A DNA stretch of 64,000 nucleotides from the NCBI RefSeq assembly GCF_001870515.1, contig NZ_MDGT01000004.1:1-64000 (forward strand), read 5' to 3'. This stretch comes from Idiomarina sp. MD25a. GTDB taxonomy: Bacteria > Pseudomonadota > Gammaproteobacteria > Enterobacterales > Alteromonadaceae. The translations under genes were made by a program, and so were the position numbers. Of this stretch, positions 1 to 10,028 are shown piece by piece. Under the pieces are notes generated by a model, which worked only from the letters and a program-made list of their open reading frames with translations, made no database searches and was not told the DNA's origin. Position 1 is the first letter of the stretch, and every line of letters starts with the position of its first letter.

Positions 1-85
1 AAGCTTCTCTCTGTTACCGCTCGACTTGCATGTGTTAGGCCTGCCGCCAGCGTTCAATCTGAGCCATGATCAAACTCTTCAATTA
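1..85 (-). rRNA. rrs: 16S ribosomal RNA, 5' end (partial)
   Basis: The reverse complement of bases 1-85 reads as the 5' end of bacterial 16S rRNA: the universal AGAGTTTGATCATGGCTCAG segment is followed by the ATTGAACGCTGGCGGC segment and the CACATGCAAGTCGAGCGG variable-region entry. The gene runs off the left edge of the window, so only its first ~85 nt are present. The mature 5' end is placed near base 85 by comparison with the E. coli start; the exact end is uncertain by a few bases. Confidence 0.97.
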
Positions 86-215
86 AAAGTAGTTCAATCA
101 ACTCAATGAATTACGTGTGCTTGCTACCTCAGTAGCTAGACACTCATTCAAAAGTTGCAATATTTTTTGTTGCTTACTTTTGCAAGTGCCCACACAGTTT
201 GCTTGGCTTGATAAT

Positions 216-228
216 TTGTTAAAGAGCG
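216..228 (-). promoter_or_regulatory. rrn leader boxA antitermination site
   Basis: Read on the minus strand this is CGCTCTTTAACAA, nearly the enterobacterial rrn boxA (TGCTCTTTAACAA). boxA RNA is bound by NusB-NusE(S10) in ribosomal antitermination. It is followed by a segment containing CTGTGTGGGCACTTGC, which resembles the boxC and RNase III processing stalk upstream of 16S rRNA in E. coli. The distance to the 16S 5' end is about 130 nt. Confidence 0.85.
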
Positions 229-256
229 TTGCTTCGTTCCCGAAGCAGGGATGCGT

Positions 257-284
257 ATTCTACATCCCTTTGCCAGCGCGTCAA
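257..284 (-). promoter_or_regulatory. rrn promoter P2 (proximal)
   Basis: On the minus strand a TTGACG -35 box (279-284) and a TAGAAT -10 box (257-262) are separated by 16 bp, with a G/C-containing discriminator downstream. It points toward the 16S gene and lies about 30 nt before boxA, as the downstream rrn promoter does in E. coli. Confidence 0.75.
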
Positions 285-358
285 GTACTTTTTTCAACTC
301 GTTTTGCTGACCGTCATCACATCCGCTTTCGCGTCTTTCTCTGTGACAACGGCGGCGA

Positions 359-386
359 ATTATAGAGATCCTATTCGCACTTGCAA
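359..386 (-). promoter_or_regulatory. rrn promoter P1 (distal) with UP-like A/T tract
   Basis: On the minus strand a TTGCAA -35 (381-386) and a perfect TATAAT -10 (359-364) are separated by 16 bp. An A/T tract (about 390-412) lies just upstream of the -35, like an UP element, and a GCGCC-like discriminator follows the -10. With P2 it makes the usual tandem rrn promoter pair, about 100 bp apart. Confidence 0.75.
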
Positions 387-446
387 GCACTTTTTTTAAA
401 TTAATTTCAAATGGCGATTTTTTGTCCATCTTTGTTGCTTTATTGT

Positions 447-474
447 TTGATTCATGGGAACTTTTAACTATAAA
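447..474 (+). promoter_or_regulatory. Probable promoter of the 15-residue-repeat protein gene
   Basis: TTGATT (447-452) and TATAAA (469-474) are spaced by 16 bp on the plus strand, about 65 nt before the start codon at 541. It is divergent from the rrn P1 promoter, whose UP-like tract ends about 35 bp away. The rest of the 86-540 interval is the rrn leader and promoter region; no further gene is seen in it. Confidence 0.5.
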
Positions 475-540
475 TAACACACAAACACAATAAGCAATCA
501 AAAACACGGATGTTATTCAGTAGTAACTGGGGGATCTATA

Positions 541-1392
541 ATGCACTTTTGTACGCGACTTTCGCTCGTGAGTATTTTCAGTGCGAGTCTATTAATAGCA
601 CCAGCAGATGCGAATTTAGTAAACGCTCATAACACAGAGCCGACAAACCCCATTGTAGGGGTCAAAGCCACCGATTTGAATCTAACGGTGCTAACTGAAC
701 AAGAAAAGAAACTTGTCGATAAATACAATGCTGTTATCGACGATCACTTAAATTACAACTTTTCGATTACTCGTACTGTCCGCATTCTGGTCAATCACTA
801 CCCACAACACGTTAATCAGATTTTAGTTGCTGCTTATGAACATTATCCAACACGTATACCTTTGATTAATCGCGCGGTAATACAAGTAGAGCCAGCATTA
901 ACGGCGGACGTGTTAACCACTACTCACTTAGTGGCACCTCGAGCATTTGATGAAACCATCGCACAAGCTATCGATGTGGAACCTAGCTATATCGATGATA
1001 TCGTAACCACAGCCACACAACTTGCACCAGAAAAGTTGAACACTATTGTTCGTGTCGCCATAGTAAGTGAGCCACAAATGAGTGAAACTGTTGTGAAGTC
1101 AGCAGCTCAAAGCGCACCGGATGGCTTTTTGGATGCAGTGGTTTCCTCCATTAAGGAAATACCACAAATCACTAAATCAGCTTTTGTTGCAGTACGTGAC
1201 TTCTTCAACTTCAACGAAGCAAATCAAAAGAAAACACCGAAACCGGAACAATGGGATAGATTTATTGTTGAGGCAAAAGCTCAAGGGATAACGCGAGCTG
1301 AATTAGAATGGTTTAAGGAACATGGCTACCTCACAGAACAACAGATAGCTAAAGTCTACAGCGCGCAGGAAAGCAACCGGGCAGACAAATAG
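541..1392 (+). CDS. Secreted protein made of 15-residue helical repeats, function unknown
   Basis: Not recognised as a named family. The 283-residue product starts with a short basic and hydrophobic signal-like segment (residues 1-24, ending APADA). Residues 74-208 form nine consecutive units of exactly 15 residues, each ending in proline (P88, 103, 118, 133, 148, 163, 178, 193, 208) with aliphatic residues in the middle. This pattern suggests an amphipathic helix per unit in a solenoid. A charged C-terminal part (about 215-283) contains a segment like a short helical DUF-type tail (RAELEWFKEHGYLTEQQI). GGGGGA lies about 8 nt before the ATG. The gene is divergent from rrn and convergent with the alpha operon, with which it shares a terminator. 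Export is inferred from the N-terminus only. Confidence 0.8.
   Translation: MHFCTRLSLVSIFSASLLIAPADANLVNAHNTEPTNPIVGVKATDLNLTVLTEQEKKLVDKYNAVIDDHLNYNFSITRTVRILVNHYPQHVNQILVAAYEHYPTRIPLINRAVIQVEPALTADVLTTTHLVAPRAFDETIAQAIDVEPSYIDDIVTTATQLAPEKLNTIVRVAIVSEPQMSETVVKSAAQSAPDGFLDAVVSSIKEIPQITKSAFVAVRDFFNFNEANQKKTPKPEQWDRFIVEAKAQGITRAELEWFKEHGYLTEQQIAKVYSAQESNRADK
760..1164 (+). repeat. Nine in-frame 45-bp units encoding 15-residue proline-ended repeats
   Basis: The protein period is exactly 15 residues, with proline closing every unit from residue 88 to 208. The DNA units are diverged, so the repeat is old and held at protein level. Examples of unit ends are HYP, VEP, VAP, LAP, SEP and SAP. Confidence 0.85.
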
Positions 1393-1410
1393 TCCTTTAT
1401 ACACACATTA

Positions 1411-1437
1411 AAAAAGCCGGCTTAAAAGCCGGCTTTT
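1411..1437. terminator. Bidirectional intrinsic terminator between the repeat protein gene and rplQ
   Basis: A GCCGGC stem with extended A/T flanks: AAAAAGCCGGC, a short TTAAAA turn, then GCCGGCTTTTT. It gives a U-tract in both directions, and sits between the convergent stops at 1392 and 1457. It ends the alpha operon on the minus strand. Confidence 0.9.
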
Positions 1438-1456
1438 TATTCAAGCTGAATACATC

Positions 1457-1876
<420 letters not shown>

Positions 1877-1893
1877 TCAATTACCAAGGCAAC

Positions 1894-2883
1894 TTAGTCG
1901 TTGTCGATCAAGCTTGCTGGTGGCCAATTCTCAAGGCGCATGCCAAGAGATAAACCACGAGACGCCAAGACGTCTTTAATTTCAGTAAGCGATTTCTTGC
2001 CAAGGTTAGGCGTTTTCAACAGCTCAACCTCGGTACGTTGTACTAAGTCACCAATGTACTGAATTGCTTCTGCCTTCAAGCAGTTTGCAGAACGAACAGT
2101 CAATTCTAAGTCATCTACCGGACGGAGGAGAATCGGATCAAATTCCGGCTTCTCTTCTTTCTCTTCCGGCTCGCTGATATCACGAAGTTCGACGAACGCT
2201 TCTAGCTGTTCAGCTAGGATTGTAGCAGCACGGCGAATTGCTTCTTCTGGATCCAATGTACCATTGGTTTCCATTTCAATAATCAGCTTGTCCAAGTCAG
2301 TGCGCTGTTCAACACGTGCAGCGTCAACGCTGTACGCAATGCGCTCAACTGGACTGAAAGAGGCATCCACTAACAGACGACCGATCGGACGCTCCTCGTC
2401 ATCTTCTGACTGACGAGCCGACGCAGGAACATAACCACGACCACGTTCAACCTTAACACGCATATTCAATTCGTTGTCGCCAGTAAGGTGACAAACTACG
2501 TGCTCAGGATTGACGATTTCAACATCACCATCGTGCTGGAAATCACCTGCGGTTACAGGACCTGCACCGGATTTATTCAAGGTCAACGTCGCTTCGTCTT
2601 TACCTTCTAAGCTGACAGCCAGCCCTTTGAGGTTCAACAAAATTTCGATGACATCTTCTTGCACGCCTTCTTTGCTGCTGTATTCGTGCAGCACGCCGTC
2701 GATTTCTACTTCAGTCACTGCACAGCCTGGCATTGACGACAATAGAATACGACGTAAAGCGTTGCCTAGGGTGTAACCAAAGCCACGCTCTAGAGGCTCC
2801 AGTGTCACCTTGGCGTGAGTCGTGCTAATTTGCTCGATGTCAACTAACCTCGGCTTTAGGAATTCGGTAACAGAACCCTGCAT
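1894..2883 (-). CDS. rpoA: DNA-directed RNA polymerase alpha subunit
   Basis: The 329-residue product matches full-length gamma alpha. The N-terminal assembly domain runs to about residue 235 ([20 protein letters not shown]). A flexible linker with the [22 protein letters not shown] segment follows, and then the C-terminal domain (about 250-329) that contacts UP elements and activators, with RSANCLKAE and [11 protein letters not shown]. It lies between rpsD and rplQ as in other proteobacteria, so polymerase subunit output is coupled to ribosomal protein output. Confidence 0.99.
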   Translation of the reverse strand: MQGSVTEFLKPRLVDIEQISTTHAKVTLEPLERGFGYTLGNALRRILLSSMPGCAVTEVEIDGVLHEYSSKEGVQEDVIEILLNLKGLAVSLEGKDEATLTLNKSGAGPVTAGDFQHDGDVEIVNPEHVVCHLTGDNELNMRVKVERGRGYVPASARQSEDDEERPIGRLLVDASFSPVERIAYSVDAARVEQRTDLDKLIIEMETNGTLDPEEAIRRAATILAEQLEAFVELRDISEPEEKEEKPEFDPILLRPVDDLELTVRSANCLKAEAIQYIGDLVQRTEVELLKTPNLGKKSLTEIKDVLASRGLSLGMRLENWPPASLIDND

Positions 2884-2908
2884 TGTGTCCTCTCTCTATG
2901 CTTAAGCT

Positions 2909-3529
2909 TTACTTAGAGTAAAGCTCTACGATCAACTGTTCGTTAATTTCAGCAGACAAATCACTACGTTCTGGAAGACGCTTAAACTGACCTTCCATTT
3001 TGTTGCTGTCAACTTCTAACCAAACTGGCTTTTCACGCTGTTCAGAAAGCTCAAGCGCTGCACTGATACGTGCTTGCTTCTTCGCTTTTTCACGAACAGA
3101 CACTACATCTTCAGGACGAACCATGAATGATGGAATGTTAACCACTTGACCGTTAACAACAACTGCCTTGTGACTGACTAGCTGACGAGCTTCAGCGCGT
3201 GTTGACGCGAAACCCATACGATAAACTACGTTATCCAAACGCTGTTCTAGCAACTGCAACAGGTTTTCACCGGTATTGCCTTTAAGACGAGCAGCTTCTT
3301 TGTAGTAGTTACGGAATTGCTTCTCTAACACGCCGTACATACGACGTACTTTTTGCTTCTCGCGCAACTGAACACCGTAATCAGACAAACGGCCACGACG
3401 GGCACCATGCTGACCAGGAGCAGTTTCGATCTTACATTTAGAATCGATTGCGCGTACGCCGCTTTTCAAGAACAAATCTGTTCCTTCGCGACGGCTTAGC
3501 TTGAGTTTAGGACCCAAATATCTTGCCAT
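2909..3529 (-). CDS. rpsD: 30S ribosomal protein S4
   Basis: A primary 16S rRNA-binding and assembly-initiating protein of the small subunit. The 206 residues match the family length. It starts [20 protein letters not shown] and carries the S4 RNA-binding domain (about 96-160; [30 protein letters not shown]). In enterobacteria S4 is the autogenous repressor of the alpha operon, acting on the rpsM leader. Whether that holds here is not visible from the sequence. Confidence 0.99.
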   Translation of the reverse strand: MARYLGPKLKLSRREGTDLFLKSGVRAIDSKCKIETAPGQHGARRGRLSDYGVQLREKQKVRRMYGVLEKQFRNYYKEAARLKGNTGENLLQLLEQRLDNVVYRMGFASTRAEARQLVSHKAVVVNGQVVNIPSFMVRPEDVVSVREKAKKQARISAALELSEQREKPVWLEVDSNKMEGQFKRLPERSDLSAEINEQLIVELYSK

Positions 3530-3558
3530 GATCTTTCTCCAACTATCGATTCACGCCT

Positions 3559-3948
3559 TTAAACGCGACGTTTCTTAGGCGGACGACAACCGTTGTGAGG
3601 AATAGGTGTCACATCGGTAATATTCGTGATGCGGTATCCTACGGCGTTCAGTGCGCGAATAGATGATTCACGACCTGGACCTGGACCGTTTACAAATACT
3701 TCCAAGTTCTTAAGACCATATTCCTTCGCCATTTCACCAGCACGCTCAGCAGCTACCTGCGCAGCGAACGGGGTTGATTTCCGTGAACCACGGAACCCTG
3801 ATCCACCAGCTGTAGCCCATGCCAACGCATTACCTTGACGGTCTGTGATGGTGATGATGGTGTTGTTGAAAGATGCATGCACGTGAGCCATGCCATCGGC
3901 GACTTGCTTTTTAACGCGCTTGCGAGAACGAGTTTGTGCTTTAGCCAT
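3559..3948 (-). CDS. rpsK: 30S ribosomal protein S11
   Basis: S11 forms part of the 30S platform near the mRNA exit. The 129-residue product has the family core, with [22 protein letters not shown], and the basic C-terminal [11 protein letters not shown] that contacts rRNA. It is the second gene of the alpha operon, between rpsM (13 nt upstream) and rpsD. Confidence 0.99.
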   Translation of the reverse strand: MAKAQTRSRKRVKKQVADGMAHVHASFNNTIITITDRQGNALAWATAGGSGFRGSRKSTPFAAQVAAERAGEMAKEYGLKNLEVFVNGPGPGRESSIRALNAVGYRITNITDVTPIPHNGCRPPKKRRV

Positions 3949-3961
3949 TACTCAATCCCCC

Positions 3962-4318
3962 TTATTTCTTAATCGGTTTGCGCGGTCCTTTACGAGTGCG
4001 CGCATTTGTCTTAGTGCGCTGTCCACGTAAAGGGAGGCTGCGACGATGACGAAGACCACGGAAACATCCGAGATCCATCAACCGTTTGATGTTCATTGAA
4101 ACTTCGCGACGCAGGTCACCTTCGACTGCATACTTAGCTACTGCTTCACGAAGAACGTCTAATTTCTCTTCTGACAATGTACCGATCTGGGTATCTTCAG
4201 CAATGCCCGCTGCTTCGCAAATTGCGCTAGAGCGAGTACGACCGATACCGTAGATTGCAGTTAATGCAATCACAGCGTGTTTATTGTCAGGAACGTTAAT
4301 GCCAGCGATACGGGCCAC
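3962..4318 (-). CDS. rpsM: 30S ribosomal protein S13
   Basis: S13 sits in the 30S head and contacts the P-site tRNA and the 50S subunit. I place the start at the GTG at 4318, giving [16 protein letters not shown] as in other gamma S13 proteins. A GGAG lies 8 nt before it. An earlier in-frame GTG at 4324 is only 2 nt after that GGAG and would add two residues. The basic C-terminal tail ([18 protein letters not shown]) is the tRNA-contacting extension. It is the first gene of the alpha operon, after rpmJ. Confidence 0.97.
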   Translation of the reverse strand: MARIAGINVPDNKHAVIALTAIYGIGRTRSSAICEAAGIAEDTQIGTLSEEKLDVLREAVAKYAVEGDLRREVSMNIKRLMDLGCFRGLRHRRSLPLRGQRTKTNARTRKGPRKPIKK

Positions 4319-4435
4319 TAACACGTCTCCTTTTTTTGTAGGCTTCAGTTGAAAAGCCCGTTAGGATACTCAACCGATTGCCGAATTGCAAATACTAAAG
4401 GTGGCGACCCTAAAGCCGCCGCCCTTTCCTTCGAA

Positions 4436-4549
4436 TCAACCTTGCCGTTGCTTATGCTTTGCATCAGTGCAAATCACACGCACAACACCGTTGCGCTTGA
4501 TGATTTTGCAGTTACGGCAGATTTTCTTCACGGAAGCACGAACTTTCAT
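4436..4549 (-). CDS. rpmJ: 50S ribosomal protein L36 (zinc-binding form)
   Basis: A very short gene in the secY-rpsM gap. The 37-residue product starts [20 protein letters not shown] and ends KHKQRQG, which is L36. It has the zinc ligands C11, C14, C27 and H32 of the C+ form; many gammaproteobacteria also carry a zinc-free paralogue that would be derepressed by Zur. A zur gene lies elsewhere in this window (30405), but no second rpmJ is present here. Confidence 0.97.
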   Translation of the reverse strand: MKVRASVKKICRNCKIIKRNGVVRVICTDAKHKQRQG

Positions 4550-4574
4550 TGCTACTCTCCGTTTCTACCTAACC

Positions 4575-5903
4575 TTAGCGACCGTAGCCTTTCAGGTTAG
4601 CTTTTTTAAGTACAGAATCGTATTGATGTGACATCATATGCGTCTGTACCTGTGCCATAAAGTCCATGATAACTACCACGATAATCAGTAGCGATGTGCC
4701 ACCGAAATAGAACTGAACGTTCCAAGCAATCATCATAAACTCAGGAACCAAACATACAAAGGTAATGTATAGCGCGCCTGCCAACGTCAAGCGAGTCATT
4801 ACTTTATCGATGTATCTAGACGTTTGTTCACCTGGGCGGATACCCGGGATGAACGCACCAGATTTTTTCAGATTATCTGCAGTTTCACGCGGGTTGAAAA
4901 CCAACGCCGTATAGAAAAAGCAGAAGAAAATAATCGCAGCCGCATATAGTAACACATAAAGTGGCTGACCTGGAGATAAAGTCATAGAAATTTGTTGCAA
5001 CACATCAGCAACAACACCGTCACCTGAACCAAACCAAGTCGCAATTGTACCTGGGAACAGGATGATACTTGATGCGAAAATCGGTGGAATTACACCTGCC
5101 ATATTAACTTTCAATGGTAAGTGTGTGCTTTGCGCAGCGAATACTTTACGTCCTTGTTGACGCTTCGCGTAGTTAACAACGATACGACGTTGACCACGCT
5201 CTACGAAAACAACAAAGTAAGTAACCGCTAACACGATTACGCCGATAAGCAACAAGAGTAATATATTTAAATCGCCTTGACGTGCCTGTTCTGCTGTCTG
5301 ACCGATAGCAGAAGGCAAGCCTGCAACAATACCCACGAAAATCAGGATAGAGATACCGTTACCGATGCCTCGTTCAGTAATTTGCTCACCCAACCACATT
5401 AAGAACATGGTACCTGTAACCAAACTGACCACAGCGGTGAAATAAAACTGAAAGCCTGGGTCTATAACCAGACCAGGCATCAAGTTAGGTAAGCCCGTGG
5501 CGATCCCTATTGACTGGAATGTAGCAAGGATCAGTGTACCCCAACGAGTATACTGACTGATCTTACGACGTCCTGCTTCACCCTCCTTCTTCAATTCCGC
5601 AAGGCGTGGGTGAACCACCGTAGCCAACTGCATAATAATCGAAGCAGAGATGTAAGGCATAATTCCCAGTGCAAAAACGGATGCACGCTCAAGTGCACCA
5701 CCGCTGAACATGTTAAACATGGCAACGATGGTGTCTTTTTGCTGTGAAAACAGCTGAGCTAACACGGCGGCATCAATACCAGGAATAGGCACAAAGGAGC
5801 CCGCTCGGAAGACGATAATCGCTCCTAACACAAACAACAGGCGACGCTTGAGTTCCGACAAGCCACCTTGCGCTCGATTTGATTCCAATCCTGGTTTAGC
5901 CAT
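4575..5903 (-). CDS. secY: Preprotein translocase subunit SecY
   Basis: SecY is the channel subunit of the SecYEG inner-membrane protein exporter. The 442-residue product matches the family, with ten expected membrane segments and the first near residues 20-40 ([21 protein letters not shown]). The plug region and family signatures such as [11 protein letters not shown] and the cytoplasmic loop with [21 protein letters not shown]-type sequence are present. It is 5 nt downstream of rplO, the classical last large gene of the spc operon, and is followed by rpmJ. Confidence 0.99.
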   Translation of the reverse strand: MAKPGLESNRAQGGLSELKRRLLFVLGAIIVFRAGSFVPIPGIDAAVLAQLFSQQKDTIVAMFNMFSGGALERASVFALGIMPYISASIIMQLATVVHPRLAELKKEGEAGRRKISQYTRWGTLILATFQSIGIATGLPNLMPGLVIDPGFQFYFTAVVSLVTGTMFLMWLGEQITERGIGNGISILIFVGIVAGLPSAIGQTAEQARQGDLNILLLLLIGVIVLAVTYFVVFVERGQRRIVVNYAKRQQGRKVFAAQSTHLPLKVNMAGVIPPIFASSIILFPGTIATWFGSGDGVVADVLQQISMTLSPGQPLYVLLYAAAIIFFCFFYTALVFNPRETADNLKKSGAFIPGIRPGEQTSRYIDKVMTRLTLAGALYITFVCLVPEFMMIAWNVQFYFGGTSLLIIVVVIMDFMAQVQTHMMSHQYDSVLKKANLKGYGR

Positions 5904-5908
5904 GAGAC

Positions 5909-6343
5909 CTATCCTTCGATGTTTCCGCCAGCAGCTTCAATAGCTTCGCGAGCGCCTTTTGTAACTTTAAGACCTTTTACAGCTACTTTACGGCTGATTT
6001 CGCCAGACTTAATGACTTTTGCAGCCAATGCATCTTTACGAATCAAGTTAGCCGCTTTAAGCGCTGCCAAGTCAACGACATCGCCGTCAACTTTTGCGAT
6101 CTCAGCTAGGTTTACTTCAGCCGTTAATGCCGCTTTACGAGAAGTAAAGCCAAACTTTGGCAAACGACGCTGAATTGGCATTTGACCGCCCTCGAAACCT
6201 GGCTTCACGGTACCGCCAGAACGAGACTTCTGACCTTTATGACCACGAGCACCAGTCTTACCGAGACCAGAACCAATACCACGACCTAAGCGCTTCTTAC
6301 TGCTTTTTGCACCCGGTGCAGGAGCAAGAGTATTAAGTTTCAT
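5909..6343 (-). CDS. rplO: 50S ribosomal protein L15
   Basis: A late-assembly 50S protein. The 144 residues match the family. The glycine/arginine-rich N-terminus ([20 protein letters not shown]) threads into 23S rRNA, followed by the globular C-terminal domain. It is separated from rpmD by 3 nt and from secY by 5 nt, so it is clearly part of one transcript. Confidence 0.99.
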   Translation of the reverse strand: MKLNTLAPAPGAKSSKKRLGRGIGSGLGKTGARGHKGQKSRSGGTVKPGFEGGQMPIQRRLPKFGFTSRKAALTAEVNLAEIAKVDGDVVDLAALKAANLIRKDALAAKVIKSGEISRKVAVKGLKVTKGAREAIEAAGGNIEG

Positions 6344-6346
6344 CGC

Positions 6347-6529
6347 TTAGTCCTCCACCTTAACCATGTAAATTACTTGGTTCACCATACCGCGGACTGC
6401 AGCAGTGTCTTCCAACTCTACTGTGTGACCAATACGGCGGAGACCCAAGCCACGTAGTGTAGCTTTATGTTTCGGTAAACGACCGATAGAGCTACGCGTC
6501 TGTGTTACTTTTAATGTCTTTTTCGCCAT
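6347..6529 (-). CDS. rpmD: 50S ribosomal protein L30
   Basis: The 60-residue product ([20 protein letters not shown]) is a typical bacterial L30 with the family core [19 protein letters not shown]. It lies between rpsE and rplO with 3-6 nt spacing. Confidence 0.98.
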   Translation of the reverse strand: MAKKTLKVTQTRSSIGRLPKHKATLRGLGLRRIGHTVELEDTAAVRGMVNQVIYMVKVED

Positions 6530-6535
6530 TGTTCA

Positions 6536-7036
6536 CTACCCCAGTATCTCGTCAACGCGCAATCCACGCTTAGCCGCAACTTGCTCAGGCGACTTCATGT
6601 CGTTCAATGCTTTGATAGTTGCACGAACAACGTTGATTGGGTTGGTTGAACCATATGCTTTTGAAAGCACGTTATGTACACCTGCTACTTCCAATACCGC
6701 ACGCATCGCACCACCTGCGATGATACCGGTACCTTCAGACGCTGGTTGCATATATACCTGTGAACCTGAGTGACGGCCTTTAACCGGGTGCTGTAAAGTT
6801 TCACCCTTAAGCTGCACAGTCACCATGTTGCGACGTGCTTTTTCCATCGCTTTCTGGATAGCAGCAGGCACTTCACGTGCTTTGCCGTAACCGAAACCGA
6901 CTTTGCCTTTGCCATCGCCAACCACAGTCAGTGCAGTGAAGCTAAAGATACGACCACCTTTAACAACTTTTGCTACACGATTAACTGTGATCAACTTTTC
7001 AATCAGTTCACCGTTTTGAGCTTCTACATTTGCCAT
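6536..7036 (-). CDS. rpsE: 30S ribosomal protein S5
   Basis: S5 helps set decoding accuracy and forms part of the mRNA entry channel. The 166-residue product has the N-terminal S5 double-stranded RNA-binding fold (about 10-75; [20 protein letters not shown]) and the C-terminal domain ([19 protein letters not shown]). Length and order in the spc operon are standard. Confidence 0.99.
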   Translation of the reverse strand: MANVEAQNGELIEKLITVNRVAKVVKGGRIFSFTALTVVGDGKGKVGFGYGKAREVPAAIQKAMEKARRNMVTVQLKGETLQHPVKGRHSGSQVYMQPASEGTGIIAGGAMRAVLEVAGVHNVLSKAYGSTNPINVVRATIKALNDMKSPEQVAAKRGLRVDEILG

Positions 7037-7045
7037 GTTCGTCTC

Positions 7046-7399
7046 CTAGAACTGAAGTCCAGCTTCACGCGCAGCGTCTGCTAATGCAGCAACGCGACCG
7101 TGGTATTTAAAACCACTGCGGTCAAAAGTAACGTCTTTGATACCTTTCTCAACCGCGCGTTCAGCGATAACTTTACCCACAACCTTAGCGGCATCAGCAT
7201 TACCTGTTTTTTCCACTTGGTCACGGATCGCTTTTTCAACCGTCGAAGCGGCTGCTAGCACTTCAGATCCGTTAGGTGCGATCAACTGTGCATAAATGTG
7301 TCTTGGCGTACGGTGTACAACCAGACGGTTTGCACCCAACTCTTTGATTTGTTTACGTGCGCGAGTAGCACGACGTAAGCGAGCTGCTTTCTTGTCCAT
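7046..7399 (-). CDS. rplR: 50S ribosomal protein L18
   Basis: L18 binds 5S rRNA with L5 and L25. The 117-residue product begins [18 protein letters not shown] and has the conserved core [16 protein letters not shown] and the C-terminal [20 protein letters not shown]. It is 9 nt after rplF and 9 nt before rpsE. Confidence 0.99.
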   Translation of the reverse strand: MDKKAARLRRATRARKQIKELGANRLVVHRTPRHIYAQLIAPNGSEVLAAASTVEKAIRDQVEKTGNADAAKVVGKVIAERAVEKGIKDVTFDRSGFKYHGRVAALADAAREAGLQF

Positions 7400-7408
7400 C
7401 GTATTACC

Positions 7409-7942
7409 CTACTTTTTCTTGGCTTCTTTACGGCGCACTTGCTCATCCGAATAACGAACACCTTTGCCTTTGTAAGGCTCAGGTTTACGATATGCGCGGA
7501 TGTTAGCGGCAACTTGTCCAACAAGCTGCTTATTTGCGCCCTTAACGACAACCTCAGTTTGAGAAGGAGTTTCGATTGTGATTCCTTCTGGAATCTCGAA
7601 CTCTACAGGGTGTGAGAAGCCCAAAGTTAGGTTTAGTTTTTTACCCTGTGCTTGCGCACGGTAACCAACACCCATCAATTGCAGCTTACGTTCGAACCCT
7701 TTGCTTACTCCAACTACCATATTGTTTAACAACGCACGTGCAGTACCCGCTTGTGCAGTGGAGTTAGCCACTCCATCGCGTGGGACAGTGCGCAGCTCGT
7801 TCTCTTCTTGAACAAGCTCTACTGCGTCGTTAACAACGTGACTCAGTGAGCCTTGGGCACCCTTAATGGTAACTTCCTGACCGTTTAGCGTAACTTCAAC
7901 GCCAGCAGGAATCTCAATAGGTGCTTTAGCAACACGTGACAT
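7409..7942 (-). CDS. rplF: 50S ribosomal protein L6
   Basis: L6 lies near the sarcin-ricin loop. The 177-residue product starts [20 protein letters not shown] and ends with the family signature [20 protein letters not shown]. It has two tandem L6 domains (about 11-82 and 90-165). Spacing to rpsH is 14 nt. Confidence 0.99.
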   Translation of the reverse strand: MSRVAKAPIEIPAGVEVTLNGQEVTIKGAQGSLSHVVNDAVELVQEENELRTVPRDGVANSTAQAGTARALLNNMVVGVSKGFERKLQLMGVGYRAQAQGKKLNLTLGFSHPVEFEIPEGITIETPSQTEVVVKGANKQLVGQVAANIRAYRKPEPYKGKGVRYSDEQVRRKEAKKK

Positions 7943-7956
7943 CTCCTACCTCCTAA

Positions 7957-8349
7957 TTACGCTACGTAACCGATAACTTCGCCACCAAGACCAGCTTGGC
8001 GAGCGGCACGGTCGGTCATTAGGCCTTTCGATGTTGAAACAACAGCGATACCCAGACCACCCATCACGTTAGGCAACTCGTTGCGTTTTTTGTAAATACG
8101 CAAACCAGGGCGACTAACGCGCTCGATAGATTCAATAACTGGCTTTCCTTCGAAGTATTTAAGTTCGATTTCAAGCTCAGGTTTAGCAGTACTCTCAGTG
8201 CGGTAATCAACAATGAAACCTTCTTTCTTAAGCACTTCGGCGATTGCCACTTTTTGCTTAGATGAAGGCATCTTTACTGACACTTTGTTAGCACCTTGAG
8301 CGTTGCGAATGCGTGTGAACATATCCGCAATTGGATCTTGCATGCTCAT
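7957..8349 (-). CDS. rpsH: 30S ribosomal protein S8
   Basis: S8 binds helix 21 of 16S rRNA, and in E. coli represses the spc operon by binding its mRNA near rplE. The 130-residue product starts [20 protein letters not shown] and contains the C-terminal RNA-binding motif [21 protein letters not shown] did not try to fold the rplX-rplE junction to test for the S8 operator. Confidence 0.99.
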   Translation of the reverse strand: MSMQDPIADMFTRIRNAQGANKVSVKMPSSKQKVAIAEVLKKEGFIVDYRTESTAKPELEIELKYFEGKPVIESIERVSRPGLRIYKKRNELPNVMGGLGIAVVSTSKGLMTDRAARQAGLGGEVIGYVA

Positions 8350-8375
8350 ATTTGCTTTCTCCCGTGATTCGTGGC

Positions 8376-8681
8376 TTACCAGCTAGCTTTTTTCAAGCCA
8401 GGAATTTCACCGCGCATCGCCATCTCACGCACCTTGATTCGACTCATGCCGAACTTACGGAGGAAACCGTGAGGACGACCAGTGATACGACAACGATTAC
8501 GTTGACGTGTCGGACTGGCATCACGTGGGAGCTGTTGCAATTTAAGTACGGCTTCCCAACGCTCTTCGTCTGATGCTTTCGGGTCATTAATGACCGCTTT
8601 CAGTGCATTGCGTTTTTCTGCGTATTTTGACGCAAGCTTTGCTCGCTTCGCGTCACGCGCTTTCATTGACTGTTTTGCCAT
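8376..8681 (-). CDS. rpsN: 30S ribosomal protein S14 (zinc-free form)
   Basis: The 101-residue product starts [20 protein letters not shown] and carries the S14 core [21 protein letters not shown]. The length and the lack of the two CXXC pairs identify the long zinc-independent S14. It lies between rplE and rpsH. Confidence 0.99.
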   Translation of the reverse strand: MAKQSMKARDAKRAKLASKYAEKRNALKAVINDPKASDEERWEAVLKLQQLPRDASPTRQRNRCRITGRPHGFLRKFGMSRIKVREMAMRGEIPGLKKASW

Positions 8682-8692
8682 AACTCTACACC

Positions 8693-9232
8693 TTACTTTC
8701 TGAACGGGAAGTTAAAGGCAGCTAGCAAAGCACGAGCTTCGTCATCTGTGCCAGCATTAGTGGTAATGGTGATATCCAGACCACGTACCTTGTCGACTTT
8801 GTCATAGTCGATTTCCGGAAAGATGATCTGCTCACGAACACCCATGCTGTAGTTACCACGACCATCAAACGACTTAGGGTTGAGGCCACGGAAGTCACGG
8901 ATACGTGGAATTGCAATCGAGATTAGACGTTGCAAAAAGTCCCACATACGCTCGCCGCGCAGAGTTACCTTACAGCCAATCGGGAAGCCTTCACGGATTT
9001 TGAAACCGGCGACAGACTTGCGCGCTACAGTACGAATTGGCTTTTGACCAGAGATTGCCTCTAAGTCTGCCACTGCATTGTCAAGTACTTTCTTGTCAGC
9101 CAGAGCTTCACCAACACCCATGTTAAGGGTGATTTTCTCAATCCGAGGGACTTGCATGACGCTGTTGTAGCTGAACTCTTTCATCAGTCCAGGAACTACC
9201 GATTCTTTATAAAAATCATGCAGTTTCGCCAT
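8693..9232 (-). CDS. rplE: 50S ribosomal protein L5
   Basis: L5 binds 5S rRNA and contacts the P-site tRNA. The 179-residue product matches the family, with [19 protein letters not shown] and the conserved [28 protein letters not shown] stretch in shorter pieces. Spacing is 20 nt after rplX and 11 nt before rpsN. Confidence 0.99.
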   Translation of the reverse strand: MAKLHDFYKESVVPGLMKEFSYNSVMQVPRIEKITLNMGVGEALADKKVLDNAVADLEAISGQKPIRTVARKSVAGFKIREGFPIGCKVTLRGERMWDFLQRLISIAIPRIRDFRGLNPKSFDGRGNYSMGVREQIIFPEIDYDKVDKVRGLDITITTNAGTDDEARALLAAFNFPFRK

Positions 9233-9252
9233 CGTAAAACTCCAAAATTGAA

Positions 9253-9567
9253 TTAAATGATTGCGTTGTTCGATTTGAAGAAACGGACTTTTTTGCCGTC
9301 TTCGAATCGGAATCCAACACGATCTGCTTTACCTGTCTCTGGGTTAAGGATCGCTACGTTTGAAATATGGATTGGTGCTTCTTGTTCAACGATGCCACCT
9401 GATTCACCTAAAGCCGGGTTTGGCTTTTGATGCTTCTTGACAACGTTAACACCTTCCACAATCACGCGATTCTTATCGGTAAGAACTTTAAGGACTTTGC
9501 CTTGCTTGCCCTTGTCCTTACCGGCCAGGACGACTACTTCGTCATCACGTTTAATTTTTGCCGCCAT
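9253..9567 (-). CDS. rplX: 50S ribosomal protein L24
   Basis: An early 50S assembly protein. The 104-residue product has an N-terminal KOW motif (about 3-33; [20 protein letters not shown]) and the conserved [15 protein letters not shown]. It lies 10 nt after rplN. Confidence 0.99.
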   Translation of the reverse strand: MAAKIKRDDEVVVLAGKDKGKQGKVLKVLTDKNRVIVEGVNVVKKHQKPNPALGESGGIVEQEAPIHISNVAILNPETGKADRVGFRFEDGKKVRFFKSNNAII

Positions 9568-9577
9568 AATGGACTCC

Positions 9578-9946
9578 TTATAAAACTTCTGGTGCCAACG
9601 AGATAATCTTCATAAACTGCTCAGAACGCAGTTCACGAGTTACCGGACCGAAGATACGAGTACCAATTGGCTGTTGGTTGTTGTTTAACAACACAGCCGC
9701 GTTGCGGTCAAAACGGATGACCGACCCGTCTTGACGACGGACGCCTTTTCTGGTGCGAACGACCACCGCATTCACAACATCGCCTTTCTTCACCTTACCG
9801 CGCGGAATTGCTTCCTTGACAGTAACTTTGATGATATCACCGATGTTCGCGTAGCGGCGGTGCGAACCACCTAGAACCTTAATACATTGTACGCTGCGCG
9901 CGCCGGAGTTATCGGCAACGTCCAGGGTAGTTTGCATTTGGATCAT
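9578..9946 (-). CDS. rplN: 50S ribosomal protein L14, first gene of the detached spc operon
   Basis: The 122-residue product starts [20 protein letters not shown] and has [21 protein letters not shown]14 contacts 16S rRNA in an intersubunit bridge. In most gammaproteobacteria rplN follows rpsQ within about 160 bp. Here rpsQ is about 12.2 kb away and rplN has its own leader with a promoter-like element and a terminator-like hairpin. Confidence 0.99.
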   Translation of the reverse strand: MIQMQTTLDVADNSGARSVQCIKVLGGSHRRYANIGDIIKVTVKEAIPRGKVKKGDVVNAVVVRTRKGVRRQDGSVIRFDRNAAVLLNNNQQPIGTRIFGPVTRELRSEQFMKIISLAPEVL

Positions 9947-9965
9947 TTCAGTGCCCCGCTTAGTT

Positions 9966-9988
9966 AAAAAAACAGACCCTCTCGGGTC
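9966..9988 (-). terminator. Terminator-like hairpin (possible attenuator) in the rplN leader
   Basis: On the minus strand GACCC-GAGA-GGGTC forms a 5-bp stem capped by a GNRA tetraloop, followed within 2 nt by seven U residues. It lies only about 20 nt before the rplN start codon and downstream of the extended -10 element at 10029-10037. Thus it would act on the spc transcript itself. Alternatively it is a weak terminator protecting the operon from read-through. Confidence 0.6.
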
Positions 9989-10028
9989 GTGCTGCCTTTT
10001 GGTTTTTCCCTTATAAAAAGGGCGGCGA

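Noticed and set aside
117-507. Open frames on both strands in the 16S leader region
   Set aside because: They cover the rrn leader, boxA and two promoters, have no ribosome-binding site, and their composition does not look coding.
760-1164. Possible CRISPR-like periodicity
   Set aside because: The period is in the protein (15 residues). The DNA units are diverged and in frame, with no spacers.
2510-2776. Plus-strand frame inside rpoA
   Set aside because: Antisense shadow of a conserved gene, with low-complexity composition.
4349-4631. Plus-strand open frames between rpsM and secY
   Set aside because: They are antisense shadows of rpmJ and the secY end. The minus-strand L36 gene explains the sequence.
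7282-7551. Minus-strand frame of 89 residues across rplF-rplR
   Set aside because: It overlaps two clear ribosomal protein genes in another frame and has no known pattern.
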